A stretch of DNA of 64,000 nucleotides. It comes from Quercus robur (Eukaryota; Streptophyta; Magnoliopsida; Fagales; Fagaceae). The stretch lies in assembly GCF_932294415.1 (NCBI RefSeq), contig NC_065542.1, positions 42,807,942 to 42,871,941 on the forward strand, in the 5' to 3' direction. A model generated the notes under the pieces. The model ran no database searches and had not been told where the DNA came from. It saw only the letters and a list, made by a program, of their open reading frames with translations. Both the position numbers and the translations under genes were made by a program. Shown piece by piece: positions 48,282 to 60,938 of this stretch; the first letter of the stretch is position 1, and every line of letters starts with the position of its first letter.

Positions 48282-51200
48282 ATGCCACCCAAGTTTAGGA
48301 CGACACGGAATATGAGTGTCGTATCCTCACAAGCATAATCCAGGCCGACGACGCCTCACCAAGAGCAACTTAACCAAACGGAACGTGCCAACAGAACGGG
48401 GGCTGATCCGCAGCCTCAGACAAGAGTCCCCGTGGATAATGTCAACACCTTTGTCGAAGTGTTGCAATCATTGCAGCACTCGCAGCAACAAATGATGGAA
48501 GAGATCCGTCAACTGAAGGCAGACAAAACAAAAGAGAAAGGCAGCCAACATGACTCGGATCATGTGGCAGACAGAGAAGAGACACTGGCAGGAGGTGTCC
48601 CCCGGAACGCAAGACAGCGTTTCATCACCATGGCTGAGGTAGCAGCTCTCTTGGAGCAAGAAAGAGCCAGAACGCCAAAGGAGAGGTTTTACGCAAGGAG
48701 ACCTCCCTATCCTTTAAAAGTACTCAGCAAGCCATACCCCAAGAGGTACGAACCAAGGGCCTTTGCCCAGTACGATGGCAGGAAGGGAAGTGCGGTAGAG
48801 CATGTGAGCAAATTTATTGACACCCTTGGCCCTAACGCAGCAGACGAAGACTTATGTCTGCGGGAGTTTTCAAAGTCACTATGTGACCGGGCATACACCT
48901 GGTACATTGGTTTAAAGCCAGGATCAATCCCAACCTGGGATGACATGGTGGATGTATTCTGCACTAAATACTTTCACGGGGAAGAAACGGTGACGCTTGC
49001 AACTCTGCAAGCAACCAAGCAAAGAAATGGAGAGGATCTGATGGAGTACATCAAATGGTTTAGGGACATAGCACTTGATTGCTATGACCACTGTGAAGAA
49101 AGGACGTTGGTAGAAATGTGCATGACCAATATGATTCGGGAGTTCAGAGCTGTCCTGAAGAACCTGGAGATTTCCCAGTTTGCACAGCTATTACAGAAAG
49201 CTAGAAAGACAGCTCAGTCCGTGAAACCCAGTTCGGATAAGAGAAATGCGCCGCAGGCTATGGCGGTGTCTACCGGAAACCAGAGAAGGAAAACAGAAGG
49301 GAGGGAGTATGATACACCCCCACCCCTACCATGCACTCTCAAGGAGCTGGATATGCTACTTGACAAATGGATAGCGGACGGGATCTTTAAACCCAATCAG
49401 GTTTCTAGAGAGCCTACGGAGGAAGAAAGAAGGGATCCTTGCTTTTGCCGCTTGCACAACAATATACAACATCCCATCGCAGAATGCTGGGCGCTCTGCA
49501 GGTTGGTGCACCATAGGATAAAAGAAGGCACATTAGAGCTGACCCAGCAGGAAGTCCAAAAAAACCCACTCCCAAACCACAAGGGAAAGGGTGTAGCAGC
49601 AGTGGTGATATGTGTAGACCCAGGAGAAGACGAGGAAGAAAACTTGGTACTGCCTGTTGCGGCGATTACCACTCTCCAGCAAAGTGCCAAGTTCAAAAAT
49701 CTATTTGACCAGTTGGGACTTACAGCAAAAGAAAGAAAAATAGCTACAGAGGCTTTGGTAAGCATCGCCTCCAGAACAGGGGTGGAATGCCTATTAGCAG
49801 AAATGCCGGAAGACAGGGCCCTCCTGCAGGAATCAACAGAAATCACATTTAGCAGTGAAGATATGGAAGTGGGGCATCCAGACCATAGGAGACCTCTCTA
49901 TTTAGCAGCATCTATAAATCAAATCCCCATCAAGAGGGCCCTGGTGGATATAGGTGCTTCCGTAAATCTCATTCCATTGAGCACCCTGCAAGCCGCAGGA
50001 ATTTCAGAGAAAAAGATCTAAGGATGCCCGATGGAAGTAACGGGATTCGGTGGAAGAGGTGAGTACACCGCAGGCCACATTCAGTTATGGTTGAAAGTAG
50101 GCCCTATAGCCTCTCTAGCTCGCTTCCACGTGGTCAGAACGGAAGTATCTTACCATGTGCTTTTGGGAAGACCTTGGTTACACAAACACCGGCTAGTCCC
50201 GTCCACCTACCACCAATGTGTGAAGGGAAGGTTGAATGGCAGGATGATACGCATAGCGGCGAACCCCTCGCCGTTCGAGCAGGCAGAAGCCCATTTGGTG
50301 GAAACTATATTCTATGATCAATGGGCTCTATCGGGAGAAAATGTGGTTGCAAAGCCACGAGGCACCTTTGTTCCTAGGTGGGAAGATGTTCAAGATGATC
50401 CAGAACCCGATTTAAGAGAGCTACTGGCGGGAAAGAAGAAAAGGAAAGAAGCATCTGCCGTAGAGCCAGACGAGGTACCTTAGTGTATCAGGGTCCGAGG
50501 CCCTGATGACAAGATTATCTATAAACTATGAAGGTGCGTGGGGCCCACGGGTGAGATGCAAGTGGGTCCCACCCAAAAGGGGCAACACAAGAATTTGGCG
50601 TGTTGCGTTGCTGAAGAAAGTTTGGGAAAAGAAGAAGAAAAAGATGAAGCAGTTACGGCAGAAAAGGATGTCCAGGTTATGGCAGAAGAAGAATTGGAAG
50701 AGATTGATTTAAGGTCTAACTCGCAAGAACCAAGTCCCATCTCAATTAGTGCAAGCCTGACAGAAAGGGAGAAGTCAGAACTCATACTACTATTGAAAGA
50801 ATTTAGAGACGTCTTTGCTTGGGATTACGAGGAAATGCTAGGGCTCGATCCTGGGCTTGTTGCACATATGTTGAATGTGGACCCGAAGGCCAAGCCGGTG
50901 GCCCAGCCTGCCAGGATATTTCACACAGAAATAGAAGGGCAAATAGTCAAAGAAGTACAGAAATTGCTAGCCGCAGGATTCATCAAGCCTATCCAGCATC
51001 CCCGCTGGCTATCGAACATAGTACCAGTAAAGAAGAAGAACAGGCAGATAAGATGTTGTGTGGACTTCAGGAATCTCAACAAAGCTTGTCCAAAAGACGA
51101 ATTCCCACTATCAAATATGGATTTACTGATAGATTCTGTGGCAGGAAACGCCATGTTCTCATTCATGGACGGTTTCAGTGGGTACAATCAGATCAAGATG

Positions 51201-54200
51201 GCGCCAAAGAATGCTGAGAAAACTTCCTTTAGAACACCCATGGGCAATTTCTATTATACTGTGATGCCCTTCGGGCTGAAAAATGCAGGTGCAACTTACT
51301 AGCAAGTAATGACGGCTATATTTCACGACATGATGCACCATGAGCTAGAAGACTATGTGGATGACATAGTTGTTAAATCAAGGAAAAGGGAAGAACACTT
51401 TCAGGTGTTAAAAAGAGTATTTAAAAGATGCAGAACTTTTAAGTTAAGAATGAATCCCCTCAAGTGTGCATTCGAAGTATCCTCTGGGAAATTTTTGGGA
51501 TTCCTGGTTCACAGTAGAGGCATAGACGTGGATCCGGCCAAAGCCACGGCCATAGCGACCATGAGACCTCCTGCCACAGTAAAAGAACTAAAGAGCTTCT
51601 TAGGAAAAGTCTCATATATCCGGAGATTCATCCCTGGATTGGCATCAATCACCTCTGCTTTCACCAAGTTGCTTAAGAAGGGGCAAAGTTTTGAATGGGG
51701 GGAAGCACAGTAGACGGCCTTCAAGAAGTTACAGTAGATAATGATGAACCTCCCCACAGTACAGGTCCTTATTCATAAAAGACCACTATTACTCTATCTG
51801 GCCACCAACTCGTACGCCATCGAAGTGCTAATCGCTCAGGAAGATGGAGGTGGTGTTAAGCAGCCAATATACTATGTCAGTTGCGCCTTGAAAGATGCAG
51901 AGACCCGTTACCCAAGGGCAGAGAGAGCATGCCTAGCCATTGTATACGCCTCGCAGAGGTTGCGTCACTATTTCTTGGCATACGAAGTGTGGCTGATGAC
52001 TAAGTCACACGCCATTAAAGCCCTGTTACAACAGCCGATTCTCTCCGGCAGGATATCCTAGTGGTTGCTACAATTGTCACAATACGACTTGAGAATGGGG
52101 ACGCCTAGGACGGTGAAAAGTCAGGCTATAGCGGATTTATTGGCGCAGTTTCCAAGAGAGGAAGAATTCCCGCTGGATGATGAAGTTCCAGGGGAAGTAG
52201 CTATGGCAGAAGAAGTCAGGGAATAGTGGGTAATGAAATTTGATGGGTCTTCTACTACCCATTCTGGAGGGATAGAAGTAGTTCTGTATCATGAAGAAGA
52301 CAAGGCAGTGGCGCTGTCATTTAAGTTGGAATTCCCCTATTCGAACAATACGGCGGAGTACGAGGCCTATCTAACTGGGCTTGCCACAGCTCTCGAAATG
52401 GGAGTCAAACATTTAAAAGTACTGGGAGACTCCAACTTGGTCGTCTGCCAGGCCAATGGAAATTTTTCCTTAAAAGAGCCCAGCCTAGCCTCGTACAAAG
52501 CAATGGCCCAGAAAATGGAAGAGAAATTCTCAACTTTTGAAATAGAACATGCTCCGAGAAACGAAAATCGATTTGCGGACACCTTGGCCGCATTGGGTTC
52601 GCAAATAATTTTTGAAGGGAGTAGCACTAATATAGAAGTCAGCAAGAGGGAAGAATCTATCATTGAAGTGTTGAAGGAAAAGTTCCGAGAGGAACAGGGC
52701 TAAGGGGATTGGTGAATTCCCATAAAAGAAACCTTGGTAAAGGGAAGTGACGCGACAAAATTAAAGATGCTAAAGGACTATGCCAGGTGGAATTTTATCT
52801 AGATGCATGGGCCAAGAGGAAGCCTAGAGAAAATTGAAGGAAATACACGACAAGACTTGCGAGTCCTGCGGGAAAGTCAGTCTTTATCACAGACTCCAGA
52901 GAGCAGGCTTCTATTGGCCAAGCATGGGTAAAGACGCAGATCAAGTCCAAACCCAGTGTGAGACCTGCCAGCTTGCGGCAGACAGGGAGGAGAGTTATGC
53001 TGTATTCATCAGCGAGGATTGGAGAAACCCTTTCATGCAGTACCTGGCAGAAGGCGTCCTGCCACAAAGACACAGTGAAAGATACAAGTTTAAGAGGTTG
53101 ACAACACGTTACTTCTTGCATAACATGGTCCTTTTCAAAAAAGGATATGATGGAGACCCTTTGAGGTGTTTGGGTCCTGAAGAGGCTAAAGAAATTATAA
53201 AAAAAGTACATTCCAGGGAATGTGGTGAACATCAGGGGAAGAAAAAGCTTTACAGGTGCCTGCTGCAAATGGGCTACTACTGGCTAACCATGAAGAAAGA
53301 TGCAGCAGAATTTGTAAAGAAGTGTCACAGTTACCAAGTACAAGCCAACTTAATTCATACCCATCCACAAGGCTTGCACAGCATGGTCACCCCATGGCCC
53401 TTCCACACTTGGGGGCTAGATTTGGTAGGGCCAATCAACCCGCCATCACGTGGGTACATATGGATATTGGTATCTACGGAATATTTTACCAAGTGGGCAG
53501 AAGCAGTACCACTCCGCAAGGCCACAAGAGGAGCAGTGGCAAACTTCATCAAAGAAAATATAATTGTAAGGTTTGGGGTGCCCCACAAGATCATCAGCAA
53601 CAATGGCACACCGTTTGTCAATAGTGATGTGAGGAGAATGTTAGAGTTCTACCAAGTTAAGCACCACAGGTTATCACCCTATTACACTCAAGGGAACGGA
53701 CAGGTAGAGGCAACAAACAAAGTTCTCATAAAGATCATCAGCAAGATGAGCCAAGAGTATGCGGGAGGATGGGCAATGCACCTGCCAGATGCTCTCTGGG
53801 CATACAGAAAATCACCAAAGTCAGCCACGGGCTTTTCACCCTTTTCCTTAGTCTATGGAACTGAAGTAGTGAGTCCGGCAGAAATAGTGATACCGTCCCT
53901 AAGGGTTATGCAGATGCGAGAAAAATAAAAAGAGGGAGAAGTCTTTGTAGCAGAAAGGTTTGAAGACCTGGAAGAACTGGATGAAAAGAGGGAAGAAGCC
54001 CAGGAGCACAGCTGGAGATACAGGCAGAAGATGACTGAAGCCTACGGCAGGATGACTAAGAAAAGAGTGTTTGCGGAAGGACAACTAGTGCTAAAAGTGA
54101 CAAACTACGTCAGGCGAGGTCTGGCAGGACCTTCTAAGTTTGTACCAAAATGGGAGGGACCCTTTGTGATAAGAGAAGCGCATCAAAGTGGGTATTATCG

Positions 54201-54273
54201 CCTAACTCAAATGGACGGCAAGGACTTGATAGACCTCATCAATGGAAAATGGCTGAAGCGATATTTTGCTTAG
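48282..54273 (+). pseudogene. Gypsy gag-pol: gag, protease, RT, two RNase H, integrase (multiply broken)
   Basis: The frame starts at the ATG at 48282 (MPPKFRTTRN) with a TAA 18 codons later. Gag has AFAQYDGRKGSAVEHVSKF and a C/H-rich knuckle (CFCRLHNNIQHPIAEC). The protease has LVDIGASVNLIP, with Ile where Thr or Ser is usual in the active site, and LLGRPWLHKH. RT has CCVDFRNLNKACPKDEFPL and catalytic YVDD. RNase H 1 is at about 51770-52000. RNase H 2 (52233-52660) has MKFDGSS, TAEYEAY, GDSNLV and ENRFADTLAALG. Gag to RNase H 2 lies in one frame, cut by stops at 50019, 50481, about 50535, 51300, 51711, 52059, 52701 and others, many of them TAG. A deletion near 52790 shifts the frame. Integrase has GLDLVGP, SNNGTPF (catalytic Asp replaced by Asn) and GNGQVEATNK. 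Confidence 0.92.
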
Positions 54274-54593
54274 AGAAGAAAGATAGGTGGTTGACCCCTT
54301 TCCTTAGTTGATTGTTTATGTTTCCTTTACTGAACCTTTTCTTTTATTCCTCCAAGTGATTATGTCACAAAAGAAATTGTAACGTGCTTTCATGAGTATG
54401 TAATGAAAAAGTACGAAGTATTAGCATCATATCATAGCAATAGTAAAGAAAAAATAGCAAGTGTAGCATTATTACAAACCCAAACTGTGGCAAACACAAG
54501 CCAAGTAACTACGGCAGGAAACATAAAGAAGTGTTCTATAAGACATAACAAAAACAGAGAAACAAAGAAAAGGAAAGGGAAACGATGCTATCA

Positions 54594-57500
54594 TCAATAA
54601 ATTCCAGTAATGAGACTCTGATCTCCAAAGTGACTGGGCCCACCAACGCTGGAAAGAAGACGCTCACGGCGACCCTCCAAATCAGCCACCTCCTTCTTCA
54701 AAAGCTTAATGCGAGCGTCTATGGCCTCCACGACTGGCTGGACTCTCCTCATAAAAAGGGCCCTGGTAATCTCACGTAGATGCCCGAGGATAAACTCCAC
54801 AGTAAATCCCACACTGATGAGCTCTTGTATCGCAGCCCTCCATTGCAGGATCTTCCCGACAGAAATGGAGTCGATGAAATTATGCTCGATGTCATTTAGC
54901 ACACATCCCAGCATCTGCAAGAAATGCTCCCTAGAAGAGCAACCAAGGCGGAACTCTCGCATAAAATTGCCGTGATGGCTGTAGAGCATCACCAAATGTG
55001 AGACACAGTCCTCAAGGACTCTAAAGCCGTAAAAGTCTACGTAGGGAGGACCGGAAATTCAGAAGTCTACCGGACCAAGGTCGTTAACCTCCAGCTGGTC
55101 AAAACAGACAAAGAAAGATGCAGCATAATTTGGGATGGTGGCAGAACTACTACCCACCTCAAACTGAGAAGGGATAGTAGGAAGTGGGGCTGAAAAAAGA
55201 AAAGGAGGGAAACGCAAGGCAAAATAGAAAAAAAAAAAAAAATGACACGGGAAGAAAAGGCTTGCGGAAAAAGGAGATGAAGTAAAAAAAAAAAAAAAAA
55301 AAAAAAAAACTGCCAAAATTACCAAGAATGGGGGCTGCGGGTGTAGCAGAAATAGGTACTACAGGCACAGAAGAAACACGGGTAGTGGGTACAGCTGAAA
55401 CAGGTATTGAGGGCGCGGCAGGAATAGATGATACGGGTGCGGCAGGAGCAGTCATCCCCGCGCCTGCTGCAATTTCTGGCCCCTCGGAAGTCTCTGCAAA
55501 TGGGGAGATAAGTATGCGAATGAAACGCAAATGCAGAAAGGAGATAAGGGAAAAGTAAGATACATACCCATGAAGTTAGGATCAGGCGAAGCACTCTCTT
55601 CTTCGTCAGAGTCGGAAATTCTCTTTTTCAGCACGGGTGCATCATCAGGATCCTCGAAAATGTCATCAGATCCCTCTGAAGATAAGTTCGGATCAGGACC
55701 ACGGGTAGCGGAGCCGGGAATGGAGGAAGGAGTAACAACAAGCGAAGCACCACCCTTTGCAGCCTGGGAAATGGTTGCAAAAGGGTCACTGGTCGAAATC
55801 ATTAGCGGCAGAACAGGAGAAGTGGTTTTGGTCTGAACAGCGGCAGGAGGAATGACTCCCTCTGAAGGAGTGGGTCTCTCGGCAGGTAAGTGTGTAGTCT
55901 CACCAACCCCTTCGTTATGAGTACCCTCTCTAGGTACTGGCTCGACAGAAGGGGTGGGAGTTTTGGCAGGAGTCTTGTGTGCAGCAGGAGGGGTAGGCGT
56001 CGCTAATACCGCTTCGGCCCCATCAAAAAAGCCTTCCATAGGCACACCCATGGAGGCGGAAATCTCCTCGACGGTGGGGTGATATATGGACAGAGGCTCA
56101 GGCTCCTCCTAAAAAGAAAATTTTGCGTTAAGTAAAGAGAAAAAGAAAAAGGAGCAAAAGACTCGTGGCGGACGCGTACGAAAAAGAAAGAAGAAAGAAG
56201 TAGAGAAAAGGGACTCACCTCAGATTCAGGCTCATCGAGCAAAATAGGGCGAGTAACTGATGAGTCTTCCTTGTGCTTGAACTAAAAGGAAAGAAGCAAA
56301 AGAAATTGGCAAGTTAGCCGCGAGAAGAATTAAGAAATTTTATATAAAAAAAAAAGGAAAAAAAAAGAGAGAAATAACTTACCCTACGTTCAGTGGCAGA
56401 TACGGGGTGAGGAGTGGTTTTCCTTTTGCTACCACGGGTCTTGCTGGCCAGCGGAGCACCTGCAGGAGGCAGTGGTGTGGCAGGCTTAGTCTTGCCGGCA
56501 AACTTGGGTTTGGCAGGCGCTTTCTTGCTCGGTGCAGGGAGATTAATTACCTTAACTTTTTTCTCCCAACCAGGGGGATAATCGCCAGCGTGCCAAAACC
56601 ATCTTTTCTTCTCCGCATCCCATTCAAAAATGGCTGACTGGCTCTGTTTTCTAGCATATGCCAAAACGGATTTAGAGGGAAGCAGTAGGCAAGGGTTAAC
56701 CAAGGCAACCATGCTTAACCCTTCAGGAGGAATAAGGGAGAAGCCACGACTCCCCGCTAGCTCAGCCACAAATGAATTCATCACTGCATGCCAGTAGCCG
56801 TGCATGGGAAAAGTGTAGACACCCTCCCTTAGCGAACCGGGGACTGTAATGGCATTGAAACGCTTCTTCTAAAAGTCAAAGGCAGTCTGCCGCAGGAAAG
56901 GATGGACTGAAGTAGGAGCTCTCATGAGGGAAGAAATGTCATCGGGGATGTCTTGGTCCAGTCCAAACTGTCTTCTCACCCGGTTGGCAGGATAGTGAAC
57001 AAATCTAATGCCTTAATCGGCTAGATAGGGCAGCCATCTGGCATTGGTAGCGGCAAGATAGGTAATCCCAGTTTCATCAAAACTGACCAATGGGGACGTA
57101 GTCCCAACAGTGTCAATAAACGAACCCATGACAGAGTTCGCACAAGTATAATCAGCACCCAAGTTTCTATAGGCTTTCCAAGAGAAACCCACACCTTCAT
57201 CAAAAGATTCAACTACAGAAAAGCCAATCGGCTTCAAACCAGACCAACGAAAAGCAAGCGGGAAATCAAATTCAAACCTGCCACAAAAATCGGCGATCAC
57301 CCTCAGACAACTCTGGTACTTCTCTCTGGCAAGCCGAGTGGGTCTACACTTTGTCAAGTATTGAGCACACCGCTCAAACAACCACTGCTGAAGTATAGTG
57401 CAATGAATGGAAGAAGTGACAATGTGGCAGGACCCAGCCTGACTCTCATCATTACGGAGGATATCTAACTGAACATACAAGTGCCCCAGGAATATAGGAG

Positions 57501-58371
57501 CCAGCGGCAGGCTCACCCCCGCAGATATTTTGATAGCCAAACGAAAATACAAAGGTTTTATGGCATAGTAGGGGTGGGACCCAAAAACAAACTTGCAAAG
57601 CCAAAAAGCAATAAAAGCCGCACGGCGGGTAGCAGCAGAAAACTTAGAGGATGAACTAACCCAGTAAGACAACTTGTCGTTTCCGGTCATCCTTTTCCTC
57701 AGTTCAACCTCGATGGCCTCTTCCTCAGGAGAAAGCTCTAGGGCGGCAGGATCGGTGTCACTGAGAATGGGCAAAAGTAACTAGTTGGCCACGTCTTCGA
57801 GAGTCACGGTAAGTTTGCCGCACGAGAAAAAGAAGGTGTGGGTGGTGGTGCACCATTGCCGGACCAAATGACGGAGGTTATAGAGGTCCCGGAAGTTCGA
57901 CAAACAACGAGACGAGACTATGGCCTTCAAAACACCGGCCCGCTGTAATAAACCCATGAAACCCGTGTCGGAAAGCTCGCTGTCAACCCACTCCTTCCAA
58001 CCCGAGGATGTGTCGGACCCAAACTCAAAATGAAGGGGCACGGGAAGCGAAATACCTTGGCGAATAGATAGATCGGGGATTGAAGAGGCCAAAGGAGCCC
58101 AAGAAACGTCGGGGTCTCGCCGGACAAGGGTAATCAACACACGGCCCGGCAGCGGCGGTACATACTCGCCGGGGATTTTGGGGAAATAAGGGTTGACATC
58201 ATACCAAGGGTCGATTAAGGGAGCGCACTCGCTGTCGGGGTCGCGCTCCGTCTCCTCCTCAGCGGACCGCTCCGAATCGGAACGTTCCACCTCCTCGGGA
58301 ACGGCAGGAGAATCGGAGGCAACTGCCTACCCTTTATGGCGGGAAGCGCTTTGACTTTTCACTGGAGACAT
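54594..58371 (-). pseudogene. antisense five-exon gene inside the Gypsy element; plant-mobile-domain-like N-terminus
   Basis: A spliced gene on the strand opposite to gag-pol. Exons are 58371-56383, 56281-56219, 56108-55568, 55493-55323 and 55189-54594. Donors (AGG|GTAAGT, GAG|GTGAG, TGG|GTATG, TTG|GTAAT) and acceptors (TTTTAG, TTTTTAG, TTTGCAG, TTTTCAG) are canonical, every phase matches, and the 3360 joined bases equal 1120 codons. Exon 1 resembles the plant mobile domain (aminotransferase-like) family: LRHLVRQWCTTTHTFFFSCG then KLTVTLEDVAN and LLLPI, with conserved Trp-rich parts after it. The middle is acidic and Pro/Ala-rich (VSSIPAAPSIPVSAVP). The end has a coiled-coil-like stretch (ARIKLLKKEVADLEGRRERL). 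Five in-frame stops interrupt it: 58329-58327 (TAG), 57783-57781 (TAG), 57015-57013 (TAA), 56871-56869 (TAG) and 55061-55059 (TGA). Function is unknown; the family is linked to transposons and silencing. Confidence 0.72.
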
Positions 58372-58495
58372 GGTGAGGAAGTTTGGTCGGAGAAAGTGGG
58401 TATGGTCGTTTGAAAGGGAGAAGGAGAGTAAGAGACGGAGAGTGTGTGTTTTGGGAAAGGAAAGAGTCTGTGATTAAAGTGCAGAAGGATTTCTC

Positions 58496-58503
58496 CTTAA
58501 ATA
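58496..58503 (-). promoter_or_regulatory. candidate TATA box of the antisense gene
   Basis: TATTTAAG on the minus strand lies 125 bases upstream of the antisense ATG (58371) and before the 3' LTR. It suggests that the gene has its own promoter rather than relying on LTR antisense transcription. Confidence 0.4.
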
Positions 58504-58795
58504 CCCAAGTCATTAATATTAGCACGAAAGGAGGTGATGGGTCAGCCATCAGAAGGGAATGGAATTAATGAAGCGGCAGCTCTGTTTTGAAAATAACTAC
58601 CAAACTGAGAAATTCGAAGAGACAACTCTGTTCGAGACAGGAAGGAGAATATATGTGTGAATAAGAAGGGGTCCACAGCTTAAAAGAGACTTGCGAAAAA
58701 AAAAAGAGAAGAAGAAAAAAGATGAGAGAAGGGCAGAAACGCATTTTCATTCACATATGAACCGCATGAACGTTTCATATGTTTAGGGGGCTAAA

Positions 58796-60804
58796 TGTTA
58801 AGGGGCATTTGTAGAAGCCCAGCAGACAGGAAAGCCCAATAATGAAGGCCACAAAGAATTGACAAGATAAATTGCAAAAAACCCATTCGGCTCAAGCGGC
58901 AGGAATAATGGGTCACAGGCCCAACAAATATATAAATGGGCCTTGAAAAGGCAAGCAGGCTCAAAAGAAGCCAGGAAGGAAAGAAATAGCATCCCATGGG
59001 CAGAGTATGAGTTAGAAAAGTGAGAAAGAGCCACCGCAGGCCCAAGGCAGTGCAAACTAAGAGAGTAAGGGGTTTATGGTAGGCCCATGAACCCCAAAGA
59101 TAAGAATAAGGTTATTGAGCCGGGGAAGCCCAATGAAGTTAGTAAAAAGCTCATGGGAGTGTGGAATTAACAAACGGGCTGAGGAAGCCCAAAGAAAACA
59201 ATTGGGCCGTGGATGCCCAAAGGGAAGCCCAAAGGGACAGAGGAGCCCATGAGTAGAAAGCAAAACAGTGCCCATAATAGGCCACTGAGACAAGGAATAA
59301 ACAGTTGGCCCAAAAGGAGGTCCAGCAGGATTAAGTTATTACGGTAGGAATGACAATTCAACGTGGCAGACAGTAAAGAAAATCAAAAGTGGGCTAAAGA
59401 AATGAAAAGCTCATTATCATACGAGGCCCAGCTCCTGAATGGAGCGAAAAACCAAAGGAAAACCCGAAAGGCCAGGAAACGTAGACAGAGAGTCTCCAGG
59501 TTGCGGCAGACGCATGAGCAGCAGACAGACTCTTGGACAAATTTGAAATGGAAGCACGCGCAAGGCCCAAACGCCACCAGCCTGTACCTAGCCAATATCC
59601 TGTACCTAGCCAATATAGGACATGGTGGGGCCATGGGTCAGAGGTAAAAGGTAAAGGAGGGTGTGATTTGGTGGTGGGAAGAGGGGAAAAGATCTATTTA
59701 CGGTTTCTGCCCAAGCCTCTTTTGGGAGGTACGTCTTGCTGGGATGATAGACCACCCAAAAAAGGCAATTTGAGGGGGAACCGTTGGGTGCATGCTCTGA
59801 GAGTGGAGAGAAAAGGCATTAATATCGTGGCAGAAAGAAATGCTACGACACACAGAGGAATAAAACAAATCTGCCTCTATCTGGCGAGGGTGGGTGTCGC
59901 ACAGTGTGGTCAACAAGTACACCCAGACCAGACAAAGGCGGTTAAGGGGCAAGACCGTAAAACTCTAGCCACAGCAAGCGCTATAAAAAGGCCCTTGTCG
60001 TGCCCTGTAAAAAGGGATCGAAAACAGAGCACATTTTCGGAAGTGAAAGGAAGAAACAGAGCAAGAGAGAAAAGAAAAAAGATAAGAAAGAAAATAGAAA
60101 GAAAAGAAAGGAAAACTAAGAAAAACGGGAGTTATTTCAAGGAGGGCATGCACCCATAGATCGGTTTCTCTCTCTCCCCCTTCAAATCTTACCTTCTTCA
60201 AAAAACGTAAACAAGGACCATCTTCCTTTTGGGCAGCAACCATTCAGGTTCGACTCTCTCAAAACCATTAATCCCCATGGCAGGATCCTTTTCCTGGGGG
60301 GGTTATTCGCATTGAGAAGAGGTGTTCTTTCCTCTTTGGCCTTGCTGCGGCAGATAGTTTAAAAAACTTAATTTATGCCTATTTTAAATTAGCCAGTATT
60401 ATTCTCTTCATTTTTTTTCTCTGTGATTGATATCATTGTGACTGTAATCATGCTTTAGTAGCAGGGAATACATAGCCGTTTATTTAAATAAGTCAAAGTG
60501 CTCTGTTTTAGTTATTATTATATCTGTCTGCCATAACTTGTCTGCAATAGTTCAGTCTGCCATAACTTGTCTGCAATAGTTCAGCCTGCCATAACTCGTC
60601 TGCAACAGTTCTGCTTGCCGTTAATTCGCTCCTGACAGATACGGCATAAGTTTGTGCACAAACCGGCCCAAGTTTGGTTACAATTGGACCGACCCCAACT
60701 CCCTTACTCAGAAACACTAGGGCCCATCACTGCAGGAGGCAGCCTAGCCCATTACCGCAGGAGGTAGCCCAACATACCATACCATACAAGAAAAGGCCCC
60801 TACA
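58796..60804 (+). repeat. 3' LTR of the Gypsy element
   Basis: 2009 bp, TGTT...ctaca. It keeps a TATA-like ctataaaaag at 59991-60000 and the three tandem ctgccataacttgtctgcaatag units near 60528-60610. Relative to the 5' LTR it has small indels, such as a duplicated cctgtacctagccaatat near 59581-59614. Confidence 0.93.
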
Positions 60805-60938
60805 ATGTGCTTAAATTGAACCGTCAAATTAAAAGATATAGTTAGATCAAGTTTTAACGGTTAACGCACATTTAAACAATTAAGGTGAATCACGTGTGAT
60901 TATTTCTAATTAGTTATGATTGGTATATTAAAAGGATT

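Larger units (their letters stand above)
46227..60804 (+). mobile_element. 14.6-kb Ty3/Gypsy retrotransposon, Tat lineage, with an antisense gene
   Basis: LTRs at 46227-48205 and 58796-60804 start TGTT and end ...cctaca, flanked by a perfect 5-bp TSD, atgtg, at 46222-46226 and 60805-60809. Internal order is primer-binding site, gag, protease, RT, RNase H, a second RNase H, integrase, then an antisense gene, a short polypurine tract (about 58785-58790) and the 3' LTR. Integrase last makes it Gypsy; the second, archaeal-type RNase H between the first RNase H and integrase marks the Tat lineage. Gag-pol is disrupted by a dozen stops and a deletion. In the first 300 bases the LTRs differ at roughly 6% by eye, mostly transitions, so the insertion is not recent. 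Confidence 0.95.

Noticed and set aside
54403..55836. Plus-strand open frames downstream of pol, as possible env-like genes of the Gypsy element
   Set aside because: They are short, have no membrane or signal features and lie opposite to the well-supported antisense exons.
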